Under the pieces are notes generated by a model. That model did no database searches, had not been told where the DNA came from, and saw only the letters and a list, made by a program, of their open reading frames with translations. A program made the translations under genes and the position numbers. Positions 63,647-64,000 of a stretch of 64,000 bases of DNA are shown here, piece by piece (position 1 is the stretch's first letter; every line of letters starts with the position of its first letter). The stretch covers positions 1 through 64,000 of the forward strand of contig MWFE01000020.1 of assembly GCA_002071445.1 (NCBI GenBank). The letters run 5' to 3'. This DNA comes from Bacteroidetes bacterium ADurb.Bin008 (lineage in GTDB: Bacteria > Bacteroidota > Bacteroidia > Bacteroidales > Tenuifilaceae).

Positions 63647-64000
63647 ACTTAATCACGCTTTTTTGGTTAAACCTACTTTTTTGCCGCGCAAAGGTATAAT
63701 TTTTTTATCAATGGATATCATGTTCGCCATTTTTTCGTGATATAAAATTGGAACATATTACAATAACAATTCAAAATTAATTGTAAAATAGGGTAATGTT
63801 CAGATATTCTGTCGTTTGTGTTTAATTTAACCAATCTGATGGATTAAAAAATTGATGTAATCGTTAAAATTTGGGAATAATACCATCCATGGCTGAATCC
63901 ATTGTTTTTTTAACGGCTAAAGAAACAGTTTCTTGTCATTATGTGTCACAAATTGAAGTAGTTAATAAATAACTGTTGATATCTTTTCTTTTCCTAAAGT
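63647..64000. other. 354-nt AT-rich region at the window end
   Basis: It holds the rpsP -7 element. A 27-codon plus-strand frame (63889-63972, starting MAESIVFLTAKE, ending TAA) is present but has no supporting signals. No tRNA, repeat or terminator is seen. Confidence 0.45.
63689..63696 (-). promoter_or_regulatory. Putative -7 element of rpsP-rimM
   Basis: Reads TACCTTTG then C on the minus strand, matching TAnnTTTGC, 43 nt before the ATG. No TTG at the expected spacing. Confidence 0.5.

Noticed and set aside
63889..63972. 27-codon frame MAESIVFLTAKE... near the window end
   Set aside because: No promoter match, very short, and no recognisable homology; kept only as a note on the intergenic region.

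Overview
The window is bacterial chromosomal DNA from a member of the Bacteroidota, most likely class Bacteroidia. The evidence is the ribosomal block order rplM-rpsI-rpsB-tsf, a long charged tail on S16, promoters of the Bacteroidota type (TTG-N19-TAnnTTTG, perfect upstream of rplM and of the tRNA), a K+-dependent membrane pyrophosphatase, TlpA/DUF4369 lipoproteins, a two-component-type beta-propeller sensor, and a glycogen cluster of the kind found in Bacteroides relatives. No insertion sequence, phage, CRISPR array or rRNA was found.

Layout. 0-3 kb: translation genes tsf, rpsB, rpsI, rplM (minus). 3-6.4 kb: O-antigen ligase-like protein, 3-methyladenine glycosylase, PfkB sugar/adenosine kinase, tRNA-Asn. 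6.4-20.1 kb: a tightly packed minus-strand run of 11 signalling genes. In transcription order these are cheR, an outputless Cache/HAMP/GAF/PAS/PAS sensor, a degenerate cheR, a stand-alone cheB, a membrane GAF protein, a SiaA-like PP2C phosphatase, SiaB-like kinase, SiaC-like phosphoprotein, a 1030-aa ABCG-type ABC protein, a lipoprotein and a small secreted protein. 20.6-30.6 kb: a PurQ homologue that has lost its catalytic Cys and His, a flippase-like membrane protein, a TonB protein, a histidine kinase, and a propeller sensor fused to a second PP2C phosphatase. 30.7-49.6 kb: mostly housekeeping genes (hppA, prfB with its programmed frameshift, folA, thyA, rlmN, nupC, an LpxH-like enzyme), plus secreted proteins (M28 peptidase, caspase-like lipoprotein, serpin, two TlpA-like lipoproteins). 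49.9-58.9 kb: glucan storage genes encoding a debranching enzyme, a GT4/GT5 glycosyltransferase, a GH57 enzyme and a 1414-aa fusion of eukaryotic-type glycogen synthase to alpha-glucan phosphorylase. 59-63.6 kb: ribF, ahcY, a tsaC-like gene, a thioesterase, rimM, rpsP.

How the genes work together. The strongest candidate for an undescribed system is the 6.4-20.1 kb run. It joins a chemotaxis-type methylation pair (CheR/CheB, with no CheA, CheW or MCP) to a Sia-type phosphorylation switch (SiaA/SiaB/SiaC, with no SiaD cyclase in view), and the same run continues into an ABC protein and a lipoprotein. The sensor and the phosphatase share GAF domains of one subtype and a Glu/Gln-rich coiled coil that could be the methylated element; that role is inference. 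The glucan cluster can synthesise, debranch and phosphorolyse glycogen, with making and breaking activities fused in one polypeptide. Function calls rest on motifs read by eye; no database search was run.
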